A DNA stretch of 64,000 bases from positions 513,956 to 577,955 of the forward strand of contig CAUJNA010001024.1 in NCBI GenBank assembly GCA_963377175.1, written 5' to 3'. Every line of letters starts with the position of its first letter. Position 1 is the first letter of the stretch. A model generated the notes under the pieces. It did no database searches, was not told the origin of the DNA, and saw only the letters and a program-made list of their open reading frames with translations. This stretch comes from Effrenium voratum. Its lineage: Eukaryota; Sar; Dinophyceae; Suessiales; Symbiodiniaceae. This document shows, in pieces, positions 1 through 11,016 of this stretch. The position numbers and the translations under genes were made by a program.

Positions 1-1400
1 TGGAAGAGCCTTTGAAATAAGGCATGGTTTGTGTGGGAAGATTTGTGAATTGAATTTTGTGTGGAACAGCCATTGAAAAAGGGCATGGGTTTGGTGAGAG
101 GATATGTGATTCCTTGCGAAAGAAGGCATGCACAAAGACATGTTTTGGGTGAGTGGATGAAAGAATTGTCTGTAGAGAAGAGTTATTGAAAAGACATGCT
201 TTGTGTGAGATGATATGTGAATATTCTGTGGAAGAGTCTTTGAAAGAAGGCATGGTTTGTGTGGGAAGATATGTGAGTTTTCTGTGGAAGAGCCTTTGAA
301 AAAAGGCATGTTTTGGTGAGAGGATATGTGAACCTTTGTGAAAGAAGACATGTTCTGGGTGAGAGTATATGTAAATTTTCTGTAGAAAAGAGTTATTGAA
401 AAAGACATGTTTTGTGTGAGAGATCATATGTGAGTCTTTGTGGAAGAGTCAGGGGTTACAGTGATTCAAAAAGTACAGCAAAAGACACTAACTATCATGT
501 AAAACCACCATTTATGCAATAGAAACTGTACCAGCCATAGCCTGGCTTTATTCTACACAGGGTTCCCTTTCCTTGGCAACTCTTTCACATATGCTGACTT
601 TGTTTCATTGAAAGAAGACTCATTGAAAGAAGACATATAAAAAGACATGTGTTATGGTTTGTGTGGGAAGATATGTGAATTTTCTGTGGAAGAGCATTTG
701 AAAAAAGGCATGTTTTTGTGAGAGGATATGTGAACCTTTGTGATCGAAGGCATGTAAACAGACATGTGAGTTTTTGAAAAGACCTGCTTTGTGTGAGATG
801 ATATGTGAATATTCTGTGGAAGGGTCTTTGAAGAAGGGGTTTGTGTGGGAAGATATGTGAATTTTCTGTGGAAGAGCCTTTGAAAAAAGGCATGTTTTGG
901 TCAGAGGATATGTGAACCTTTGTGAAAGAAGACATGTTCTGGGTGAGAGGATATGTGAATGTTCTGTAGAGAAGAGTTATTGAAAAACACATGTTTTGTG
1001 TGAGATGATATGTGAGTCGTTTTGGAAGAGTCTGGGTTACAGTGATTCATAAAAGTACAGCAAAAGACAGTAAATATCATGTAACACCACCATTTATGTA
1101 GCACAAACTGTCCCAGCCATAGCCTGGCTGTATTCTACACAAGGTTCACTTTCCTTGGCAACTCTTTCACATATGCTGCCTTTGTTTCATTGAAAGAAGA
1201 CATGTAAAAAGACATGTGTTGGGTCAGAGGATGTGTGAATTTTCTGTGGAAGAGTCTTTGAAACAAGGCATGGTTTGTGTGGGAAGATATGTGAGTTATC
1301 TGTGGAAGAGCCTTTGAAAGAAGGCATGGTTTGTGTGGGAAGATATGTGAATTGAATTTTGTGTGGAAGAGCCCGGAAGAGCCATTGAAAAAGGGCATGG
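1..1400. repeat. satellite-like block of degenerate short repeats with a higher-order period
   Basis: The block is built from variants of a 50-60 bp motif (TGTGGAAGAGCCTTTGAAA, then GGCATGGTTTGTGTGGGAAG, then ATATGTGAATTTTC). A unique-looking segment containing CAGCCATAGCCTGGCT occurs near 530 and again near 1112, and its flanks repeat as well, giving a higher-order period of about 582 bp. The left edge is cut by the window start. Short open frames on the minus strand here are repeat translations (His/Ser/Pro-rich) and are not genes. Confidence 0.85.
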
Positions 1401-1552
1401 GTCACGTCCAAGGCGTCTTTCTTCAATGAGGCAAACCTCCTTCCTCTGGTCTCCCAGTATGCAAATCTGAGCTATTCTTCCTGCCTGCTTCCGCGGTCAA
1501 AGCACATCTGAACCAAGCCCAAACCTGGGTACCTGGGGGGGGGGGGTAGCAT

Positions 1553-1745
1553 ATATACATATATATATATATACACATGCATACACATATGCATACACAT
1601 GCATATACATATGCATACACATATGCATATACATACGCATATACATATGTGTGCATAGACATACATTTATACATACACACAATTGTGTTTGTACGTGCAT
1701 GTGTGATTCTCATATATGTATGTATGTATGTATATATATATATAC
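1553..1745. repeat. ATA/CATA-type microsatellite
   Basis: Alternating purine-pyrimidine tract of TATA, CATAC and GCATAC words, ending in a short TATG/TATA run. It lies in the 50-240 bp before the first exon of gene A and makes Tyr/Ile/Cys/Met-rich nonsense frames on both strands. Confidence 0.85.
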
Positions 1746-1789
1746 ATGAACACATGTAAACCCACAGCAATTCCCTGACTTCATTGCAG

Positions 1790-1841
1790 GGGTGCTGGCG
1801 GTGCTGCTGTGGCTCATGTGGCATTTCGGCAGACACCGGCG
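1790..1841 (+). CDS. gene A exon 1: hydrophobic segment
   Basis: Starts after TTGCAG and reads VLAVLLWLMWHFGRHRR before a GT donor. Thirteen mostly hydrophobic residues followed by an Arg/His cluster fit a membrane segment with a cytoplasmic basic end, though it is shorter than a typical 18-20 residue helix. Codon third positions are nearly all G or C, unlike the surrounding sequence. Confidence 0.45.
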
Positions 1842-4800
1842 GTCCGGGCCGGGAGTTTCCCAGGCTTCCACCCAACCGAAGCGGCTTCTGAGAACCGAAT
1901 CGAAGCTTTTGTACCGAGATTGTTCAAGTCCCCCTTCTCAGGTTGAGTGGCTGAACAAAAGCATCAACAGACATCAAGGGGAAAAGGAGCAGAGAAACAA
2001 AGAAACAGTTGAACTTGAGTCAGGGATGGGTAAGGGTCTCCAGCTGACGACTTAAGGGGCTTACCAGCCATCAATATGAGGAATTCGGTTGAGATATACG
2101 GCTGTCTTTTTTGGACTGGTTGGGACATCTGAATTTACTACACAAATCAAGGGGCTGTCCATTTTTGAATCGCATAGTTTGACACTGGCTCATATCAGAA
2201 GCTTGCTTGTTCCCCAATGTGCAAAAGGGCGCAAGCAAAGTTGGGTCAAGCCACCAGACTATAGACATTTCAAAGGACCACCAGAATGAGTTCATGTCAA
2301 AACAGACTGTGTTTTCTGGCCATGTTTGAAGAAACCCCACCCTACTTCCATACCCCTCGGTCCGACTCGGTTGGACGTAAAGGCACCGGACCACCCCTGA
2401 AAGGGACCCTCCCTCAAAAGGAAACCTCCTTACACAACCCCCGAAACAAGGACCCCCTGAGGCCTGTTGAGGAAGACTCAGACCCCCTGAGGCCCCTTGA
2501 GGAAGACTGCTCTCATCCCTGAGAGACGAGCCCCAAAGCGGAGCTGCGGCTTCCGGGCTCCGCATTCGAGGCTTTGCAGCGCGCCGGTCCAGCACCACCA
2601 GCGCCACGTGCAGAAGGCCGGGCGCCCCTGGGGCCCTGCGGGTTGCGGCGCCGGTTGCGTGCCATCGGGGTAGCACGGTATGCAACCCGTAGGGTCGTAT
2701 TTTAGGAAACCAGGGGGGATGGGGTTGGAACCCAAATCCTGTTTGTCATTTGGTTCTTGTAGTATGTTTTTCGTCTTTTTTGTGTTTTTTTTCCGCAGAG
2801 ATGTTCCTTTCGGTGCTCCTTCAACAGGTGTGACTTGTTCGGATCTCAAACCGTGTCAAAACTCCCTTCTTGGATAGTGAAGCCAAAAGGAGGCGTCACC
2901 TGAAGGGCAATTGCGGCCGTTCTCGTCGAGCGGGGAGGGTTGCCCTTTCACAACCAACACAGCAATTGCCGGTGATCGCCGCCTGACTTTGGATTGGCCG
3001 TCCCGGTTTTCTGTTCTGCTGGAGGAGACCCGAGTCGAGGGTTCTGGAGTTTTGGTTTGAACCAAGGGCGATGCTATATTTGTTGTGCTGGGCAAGCTGC
3101 ATTGAAAGTTGTCCTCGAACACTGCACATTATTTCGAAGGTTGCCCTTGCCTAAGCTGCAGCTGCATCAGGTTCAACGCATTAGTTTGCATTTGATCACA
3201 GGTTGAGCCGTACTGATATGATACTACAGCACACATACATATATATATATTCGCACGTGTCACATGCATGAGTGTGTAGTACATAGCTTTGGTATGATGT
3301 CTGAATCGAGATGATCTCAGTTTAGAATTTTTCAACAGACATATTCACCGATCTTGCTTCCGCAATGCAACTGAAACTTGGTGAGGTCTGCTTGCACCCA
3401 GGACCACTGACTCTCGCTGGGCGATCTGCCAAAAAGTCAAGCGCCGGTGTGAAGCTTGGGGCCAAGGGCATGCCTGGGGGGATTTCCACATGGGTGTGCC
3501 TTTCTAGGGGACGCCCCCCAAATGGTGGTTTGCTTGTTGGTTTCCCTTGCAAACCGCCCAAACAGGGGGACACTAAAAACAAACATACTCAAAATGGCTG
3601 TTGGTCAAAAATTGGTACACATTTGGAACCCTAAATGGAACATAGACCAAGTCTACTAAATATGTGCGATCCAATTCTTGGTGGTTTGATTTTGACCCAT
3701 ACCCAAATGGCAATGAATTTCAATTGGGAACCTCGCAAGTGGTTGCTGGACATGAGTCCCGGCCAGACTTTGTGGACCATGGGTCCTGTCAGTCCAAGTG
3801 CCACGGCTCTACTGGGCTTCGAGGGAAAGCCGCTGCTACCTCCCTGCTGAGTTGGCAGACTGGAATCTTTTGGTTGTAGGTGTCTGTCTCATTTGAGTCA
3901 AACTGTGGGGCTTGAGCTTTTCTGAGCAGTCGGCCCTGGTCAGTTTCCCGGCAGGTCAGTCTAAGAACCACTTCTGTCTCGCGCGCATTTCCGCAGCATG
4001 GTCTGCTCATGAAAGCTCAGCTTGCAAGCTGAAGAGGGGCGCGGGCCTCAGGTTCTGACAACTGGGGTCCGTTGACTTTGAAGATGCAGCTGGAGGTGGG
4101 CCGCCTTTTGAGATTCATGGCCCGGTCTTTGAAAAAGAGTTTTACTCGTGCGCTGAGTAGGGGAAGGGCCCCTGCCCTTGGAAGGATATTAGGTTTCTTT
4201 CGCTTGAACCTTCCACTTGGGAGTGACTTTTTGGCAAACTCAAGGTGTGGTTGGTTGCTGACCTGATTCTGATCACTGTTTGGACCAATTTCGGGGGGAG
4301 TTTCATCTTTGGGGGTAGGGAGTATAGGGAGCCTGAGTTCTGACTCAGCTTGCTTGGCGCGAGGTCGGGTTGCAGGCGATGTACTCTACGCAGGGCTACT
4401 CTGACCAGCAGCCGCCTTGCTGGCGCCTTTGTAGAAATCGGAATTCAGAAGCAGTGGCTCGCAAAGCTGTGCCTGGGTCAAATGGGACCTCACAATGGCA
4501 GCGTGACTTTGTAGCTGGGGTGCTTGTTTGTTTGCGTGTTTTTTGTTTTGACATGGCCCCTTGCTGGGGCTGGAAATCTTTCAGGAGGGTCTGTGCTTGC
4601 ACATTCACGCTTGCTGACAATCCTGCCTCAGTTTGCGCCGTCTCTTGGCGCCGTCTAGTCTTCAAAGTTCTGCAGGCTGTAAGGCAAAATATTAGCCATG
4701 CTTGAAGCCTGTGATATTCGAGTCAATAGTCCTACTTCGTGGAAGCGTATATACAAGTCAAAATCGCTATACAGGGAGGGGGAATCGTGACGAGCATGCA

Positions 4801-5969
4801 TTCAGGATATGAGGTACTGTAGACGTGGGCTTTCGCGGGAGGGGGCTGAGGGTTCTGAACATGTGGCATCGCTCTCATTGCGGGCTGGCCTCGCCAGGGA
4901 TTGTGAATATGTGTCGGTGTGCGCGACGTAAACCAAGTTTGCCTCCAAGGAATTGCAACAAGCTGTACGTGTGCAAGAGATTGCGAGACACATTCATACT
5001 CTGGGTGTTTCCTGAGAGGGGCCGGCCAGAATCACATCCCATATGGGTTGTGACGGGATTTGCAGCACATGTTTGAGCAGAGTCAAACTTCGGAAGACGC
5101 GGATACTTGGGACGGACGCCAACCGTCTAGTCTGAAGGTTAGATACTCACAAGTGGGTGCGTCTCTTTTTAGGGTAGACCATTTCCAAAATACACATAGA
5201 GGAATCTCCTTTTGGGGAACCCCTGGATCTTGTTTTAGGTTTCTTAACTGAGTCTCCCCTTGCGGAGAATTCGCGGTGGCAATTGGCAGACGCCAGGCTG
5301 ACGCAGCCAGCGGGTGGCCCATACTCGAGTGGCTATGACAACAGAGCTGGGGCCGGGGCCCTTCTTTGCGCGATTCGGCCGTGGACTTCTGCCGGGAGTT
5401 TGCAGAGCTCGATGGTGACAACTGCAATGCGGTTTGTTTCAGTCTGACTCTTGTGTCTTGCGCAGATTCGGCTGGCCAGGAGAGCTAGCTTCATGATGTG
5501 TCTCGGGACTAGGCATCATGCGATATTTCCAACAAAAGGCTGGCGAGGCGGGTGGTGCCATGGAATGCCTTGGTTTCCTTATGATCCTATCCTGCTACAT
5601 TGGGTCCCCAAAGTGTTTTTCAACATCATTTTCAGAAAGGTTCTCAGGTTTCGAGCAAACATGTATTGCACCAACCATGCCATGGACGTTGCATGACAGC
5701 GGGTTTTCCTTCAGACATCCACTTGCTGGGTGCTCAGGAAATGGAATGAGAAATGGACTGATCGATTTCAACCATCCCACATGGTTTCCAATTTATTCGG
5801 GAATCCCTAGGTTCAATTTGTTCATTCCCTACCTATGCCGCCACCAAGACTCGCATTGCTCCGCCTGCCAGTGCTGAGGCCGGCGGCCTTCCGGCCCAGG
5901 GTGGCTACCCGCCTCAGGGGCCTTACGGCCAGCAGGGCCCCTATGGGAACTACCCCTACCCGCAGCAAG
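1790..5969 (+). CDS. gene A: putative single-pass membrane protein with a Tyr/Gly/Gln/Pro-rich tail (five exons, model)
   Basis: Five short segments can be joined in one frame: 1790-1841, 2571-2616, 4376-4410, 5297-5351 and 5879-5969. Every internal junction is phase-compatible and each starts right after AG with a G. Two of the four internal donors are GT or GC with a clear frame reason, the rest are GC. The predicted order is a hydrophobic segment (VLAVLLWLMWHFG), a basic stretch (RHRR), a His/Gln-rich piece, then a low-complexity tail with motifs such as STQGYSDQQ, GGPYSSGYD and YPPQGPYGQQ. This suggests a membrane-anchored or signal-anchored protein with a disordered, possibly phase-separating tail. 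No family is recognised. The initiator Met and the true 5' and 3' ends were not found. Alternative: two unrelated genes, one with the hydrophobic exon and one with the tail. Confidence 0.45.
2571..2616 (+). CDS. gene A exon 2: basic His/Gln-rich piece
   Basis: Lies in a GC-rich island (2520-2680). After AG|G it reads LCSAPVQHHQRHVQK with strong G/C at third positions and ends at a GC donor. It begins in the phase left by exon 1. Other frames and the minus strand are also open here, so frame choice rests on codon bias and phase. Confidence 0.38.
3596..3710. mobile_element. MITE-1 copy (ends GGCTGTnGGTCAAAA)
   Basis: Left end GGCTGTTGGTCAAAAATTGG and right end GATTTTGACCCATACCC are inverted relative to each other. 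The same ends recur at seven further sites in the window. No coding capacity. Confidence 0.65.
4376..4410 (+). CDS. gene A exon 3: AMYSTQGYSDQ segment
   Basis: Begins after GTTGCAG with a G, reads AMYSTQGYSDQ and ends before a GC donor. The downstream exon supplies the missing base to complete a Gln codon. Confidence 0.45.
5297..5351 (+). CDS. gene A exon 4: GGPYSSGYD segment
   Basis: Starts after GCCAG, reads LTQPAGGPYSSGYDNRAG and stops at a GC donor. Composition (Gly, Pro, Tyr, Ser, Asn) matches the flanking tail exons. Confidence 0.48.
5879..5969 (+). CDS. gene A exon 5: PYGQ-rich low-complexity segment
   Basis: Starts after GCTGAG. It reads a Gly/Pro/Tyr/Gln repeat-like run including GGYPPQGPYGQQ and GPYGNYPYPQQ, typical of disordered or prion-like tails. 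The frame is unambiguous from composition. A poly-G run follows, and the 3' splice or stop is unclear. The bases just upstream (5837-5878) are open in the same frame, so the exon could start earlier. Confidence 0.6.
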
Positions 5970-8633
5970 GCGGGAACGGGGAACTGGGGGGGGGGCAAGT
6001 GCTCGGGAACGGGACACTTTTTCCGCGGATGCCGCAACTCATGTGGGAGCGAGCTGAATCTTGTTTCGGGAATCAACTGTACGCAGGGCTACCACCCAAC
6101 ACGTTAACATGGAAATCCTTTACGCTTCTCCATGTTCTCCCGATTTTGGCGCCTCACGCCGCGTTTGATTAGGCAGAAGTGTCATCATGCCAAATGAACA
6201 GCTGCATTGCTCCTAAAGAAGGAGGACAGAGGAGTCATCTTTCACCATTGCCAGGGCTCTAGCCTTTCTTTTTTGTGGCCAATGGCTCGCAGACCGATGT
6301 CCACGCGTGTCCGATTCAGTTCTGAACCGCCTGTTTTGCCACGTGCCAGCACGGGTTTCGAGAAAGGCGCAGCTAGGAGTGATCGCGAGAATTTCTGACA
6401 TGGTCCAGAGTGGCTTGAGGCTTGCCTCACTCGCGCCTCAAGTTTGCTCTCAAGGTTGTCATGAGCCATGTCGAACCTATCAATGAACCTGCCCAGGCAG
6501 GCCTGTCAAAGGGCATTCTCATGCAACAGCTGCCTTGGATCCGGTGTCTAAACAAACCCAATAAATTGCTTGAGGGTGCTACAACCCTGGTCATGCTACA
6601 ACCCTGGTTTTGATGACATTGAAATAGGCATTTTGTTTGTAGTGCCGCCTACTTTTACCCAAGTGTGGCACTGGGCTTTATCAGCCTGATACATCAATCC
6701 ATATATTTGGAGCATTGAGGGGTCGCCAAAAAGCTATCGCACATCCTTGCACGCCAAATGAGAATGTCCCCATGTTCCGTTTACAGCTTTGGGTCTCTCG
6801 CGAAGCAACAAGCCAAACTGTTCAGGCAACAATGGCTGCCAACCGGGGTGATGTTTGCAGGTTGGAGGGGGACCAGGGCCGGGCCAAGCCTTCAAGCATG
6901 TTTAAACTGCTTAAACAGCTGCTCGTGTTGGCTTCCCTGTCTGACCCTTTGTTTGTTCGCGTGGGAAACAAACGGGTTTGGTTTCCCAAAGAAGCAAACC
7001 CAACCCGAACCTGGGAACCGCTTGGGTTCCGGTCGCCAGGCGGGCCGCAAGGTGGCGGTACCAAGGGCCTTCCTTTGAACCCAGACTGGAGCGGGATGCA
7101 GACAGATTTGGGTGCGGCGCAGAAACTAAAGAGGTGGGGTTACGCAGGTTGCAGTCTTTGTTCCCATAAACCAAGGTGCCATTGACTTCTTTTTGAGCCA
7201 CAGCCATTTGGGCAGGGGATTTGGTTGGGCAGGTTTCGGTAGGGGGGGGCGTTGGTTGAGTGGCAAGTGAAAAACCTATCTCAGCTGAATCGCGGATATA
7301 GGTAAATTTCGCGCCGGACATATTGCGCACGTCGCGCACGCGAGGATGCGCATGTGTGCTGGTGTGTTCCCATTCAAAAGAAACGATGTATTTCAAGTGT
7401 TTGACCTTGACTTGCTGCCTTTCTTGAACAATGCGCTTGCACATTACAGACTGATTCAAGACTCATTGCTCACGTGGTGTGGGACCAACACAGTCCCACC
7501 GATCAATGCCACCACTTGTTGCGTGGAGAACTGAGTGGGTGAACTCACACAGGGCATGGCTCCCATGTCCCGTCAAATTTCAATACCTGCCTTTTTTGGG
7601 GCGCTTGCATTTTTGTGACACATACCGCGTGGTTCAACCGACCTTCAGGTTCCTGGTGCATGACGGCATTCATGTCGAGCTAATCTGATAGTTGTTGTGT
7701 TCCTGAAGGAAAGGATCATTCCCAAATTGATCCCCTCGCAGACTTGACACCTGCTAGATCCAGCAAGGGTGCACAAATCCTGGGTGCCCATTAATCAGGG
7801 CTTGAATGAAAAAGCAAGGGCATCAATCAAACCAGTGCAAAGCCGTGGATTTGCGGTGCTTTTTGGGGATCGGGGCAGTGCTGCGAGAGTGAGGGGCCAA
7901 ACTAGATGAAACATTATGTTTTTTCCACCAAGAGGACACAAACGCTTTGCGGGGTAATGCTCAAGACAGTCTAAGAGCACCTGAGAGGTGAAGGATTGCC
8001 AGCAGATACCGCGAAACATTTGAGTGATGGGATCGAGTCATCCTGCAAGAATAGCACAAAGGCATTTGTGAAGTGGCTGAAGAACTCTTTTGCGTGGGGT
8101 TGGTAGGGATGATCATAAACCCCCAAAGACGGAGTTTAGGCAACCAGCAAGGATTTCAGTTCATGAACCCTGAACTTGACGCACATGCATGGCATCCACG
8201 AACTCTTTCAGTCTTTTGGGGCGGCCAAGTTGCATGTTCGCATTCCGACAAGAAATGGATTCAATGGATCATGCTTCTTCTCCAGGAGCTTCGCGTTCTT
8301 CGTAGCGGCGTGCTCAACAATGCGCGCAACCCAGCAATGGTACAGATTGATGTGGCAATCCTTTTGAATATGCAGGCGGGTGGGCGAGCATCATAAAATG
8401 GAAGTGTTTGTTTAACTTTTCCTGCTGCCTCCACCATTCCAGGTAATCCTTAGTTGGTGGTTTGGATTGGGGGTTTGGATTTGGGTTTGAACCCCTGGTT
8501 CTTGTTCAACATGGGAAACCACCCCTTAACCACGACGAAACCGCCGATTCGGCTCCAAACCACCGATTCGGCTTAGTGGAAAACGGATCGCCAGGGCGGT
8601 CACCGGGTGAAGAGGCTTCATTTTTCTAGAGGT
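5970..8633. other. mostly non-coding stretch with one weak exon candidate
   Basis: No exon chain could be built. A weak candidate at about 6456-6540 begins after CTCAAG with G and reads VVMSHVEPINEPAQAG with ordinary amino-acid composition but only moderate codon bias. A second at 8286-8320 begins after CTCCAG and reads ELRVLRSGVLNN. Neither has a phase partner. The rest shows nothing recognisable. Confidence 0.4.
8454..8573. mobile_element. MITE-8 copy (ends TTGGTGGTTTGG)
   Basis: Contains GTTGGTGGTTTGGATT at the left and CCAAACCACC toward the right, with CCTGGTTCTTG in the middle. Similar units lie at 55044-55160 and 55735-55860, and a partial one near 43935-44035. Confidence 0.5.
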
Positions 8634-8739
8634 TGATTCCCCATTCTTTTCAGCCATCGTTCTTTTCAAAAGCCCGCCATTTCCCCAGGGTTTTTGGTGG
8701 TTTTCTAGAAAGAAGGATCCCTGAAAAGAATGGGGAAGT
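8634..8739. mobile_element. MITE-2 copy (ends CCCCATTCTTTTCA)
   Basis: Left GATTCCCCATTCTTTTCA and right TGAAAAGAATGGGGAAG form an inverted repeat with a perfect CCCCATTCTTTTCA core. A second copy with the same interior (GGTTTTCTGGAAAGAAGGATC-like) is at 29452-29540. Confidence 0.75.
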
Positions 8740-10982
8740 TACCCCTATTTTTGTTTACGCAGAATACCTACTGTCCAAAAGCTGCAGATTTGTCCTGACC
8801 AGCGGTGTGTCAAGGGTCACATGTACATCGAGTCAGAGAGGGCGAATAACCGCCCCGTGAACATTTCTTGAATTGGGGAACGTGGCTGACCCCATTTGTA
8901 TGTCCACTTTGTGGAAACATGGAATTGGAGACCTTAACCCCTCCCTTGGGCGTTGGGGGTGGGGAAGAGGGTGAATCCACTGAATACTCTTTGGGGATTG
9001 GAAGGCTCATCGGGAATACCCAAATTCACGGTCACGAATAGATCTCAAGCACGGATCCAGCAAAGGACGCCATGGGCCATCCAGGCCGAACCTTTTTTTG
9101 TGTGCCTTGCATTCTAAGGCTGACATTTAAACATGACAGCGAGTCCCAGAGAATAGACTGGATGTGCCATGTTGAGGGCTTTTCAAGACAAATCAGGGGC
9201 CTGGGGGAAGCAGGGATGTGGCGCCTTTTGTTTTCCTTGACTTTCCAAGGTTTTGGATTCTCTTGGGCACATGGCAGGGTTCCCACAAGCAAAGCGCACT
9301 AAAAGAACATCTCTTGTTTGCCATGCACTAGGGTTCTCCACCTCTGTCAAAAGATAAAGCGATGCAAGGTGTGTTTATTCTAGTCTCTTTTCAGATCAAC
9401 ATGCCCCCCCCCCCGCCCCCCACCACTTTGGGAGGGGGGGATTCGCTCCTTTGTTGAATTTGCAGATACACCTTCACACTCCATCGCTTCATTGCGATTT
9501 CGCAATTTCGCCGAGGCTGGGAGCCTTCATTGGGGGCCTGTGCCTCTTTTTCTCTTTTGAGCTGGGAGCCTCAGTGCCGGGCAGACAGCTCCCATAGCTA
9601 TGTTAGCTTCACCCCAAATGGTGTGGGTAGCAGTGTCCCAAAACCGGAACCTCGTGAGGGCGGCCCAACGGTCATCCCTTGTGCTTGCGGTATTGTCCAT
9701 GGGCGTGGTTCCAGTAGACCTCAAATGATGTCCTGTACGCGTTTCGGCCATGTCACTTTGCCACATAGAGCAAGCCATGAGACGGCAGCCAGCGGTTGGC
9801 TGAGATGGCATAGATCAGTTTCAGAAGAACAAATACGAAGACAGTACACACACACACACTGAAGCTACTTAGCCCCAGCTTCTCGCACCTGCAGCTGTCT
9901 TGGATTTGACGTCCATGTTCTGATGTGGCATGCCGATCACGGTCGTTCTTTTGCCTAAGTCAGAAGTTTGCATTTGTTGCCCAGTTGTTGCCTGTTGATG
10001 CACCAGGTTTTCTGCAGTGGATCCAGTGAATAGATGCGGTTCTGAACTGCCACATGACATGATGTTCGGATAGAGCTGGCACCTGGTAAGTGATACATAG
10101 TGTATCATGTCTATAATCCATGGCAGACTTCGCCAAGATGGGTTGTGATTCCTCTTTCCTTAGTTCCACTCTGATGCTTCTGAGGCAATGCCATGTGAGC
10201 TGTGCCCATTCAGGATGATGAACAAGGGGGCAGATTGAGGTAAACAATTGTAGTCACCAGGTTGGTGCAAACAACCACGATGGTTTGCTGTCTTGTTGGG
10301 TGTGTTAGTAAGTGTATTAATTGTGCCTCCCTTGAAGTCTTGCCGCCTGTCTTTTTTCTTGCTGATATTTGGCGGCGCCACTCTTGAAAACGGGTGGCTG
10401 CCGACTGTGCACGCAGCCGTTAAGCTTTGTCGAATTGTTGCATTAACACTTTAGTCGAGATCAGGTGTGGAGATTGCAGAGGCTAAGCCATGCTCACTTC
10501 AGGCGTTGCTTCCTTTGTCTTGTCCAGCCGCTTCCTGCAAGGTGGCGCCCAAGGGTACAGCCGCGGGACCGTTGATATTTTTTCCTGTAAACTGATGCGA
10601 AAATAATATGAGCCAACTGGTTTCACTCGCAGCGCGGAGGCTAGTAGACTTTCTGGAGATGTGCTACATCCTGCTTTTTGGCGGTGCCTGGGCAGAAGGG
10701 TGTGGCAAGTTGTCAGCGCCCTTCGGATATGCGAGAAAGTATTGTCTTTGAGGATAATATTTGTTTGGGGCGTGGGGCGTGTAGCTGAATTGCTTGGAGA
10801 GGGGAGAGGGATTTCATGTTCGCTTCCCTTGACTTGGATGGAATTGACTGAACTGGCAAGATGCATGATCTGGACTTCTGAACCTACAGGGATCAACCTT
10901 CTCAGTGCATTCAAACCAGTCATCCGCACAAAGCGCGAAAGTGCGAAACACTCCACTGTTAGCGGTCGAGGGCCAACTCGAG
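8740..10982. other. no supported gene
   Basis: Contains homopolymer C/G runs at 9402-9440 and a short CA run at 9848-9859. A possible short exon at about 10541-10575 (VAPKGTAAGPL after CTGCAAG) is too short to support alone. Open frames on both strands overlap each other and look fortuitous. Confidence 0.5.
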
Positions 10983-11016
10983 GTGTACCACGATGCCCGG
11001 ATCGGAAGCCAGTTGT
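10983..11016 (+). CDS. isolated exon candidate, unknown protein
   Basis: After ACTCGAG the frame reads VYHDARIGSQL with G/C at nearly all third positions and reaches a GC donor. No neighbouring exon with matching phase was identified. A 228-codon open frame runs on the opposite strand through this site, so the assignment is tentative. Confidence 0.33.

Noticed and set aside
1423..1875. 150-codon minus frame rich in Tyr/Ile/Cys/Met
   Set aside because: Translation of the ATA/CATA microsatellite.
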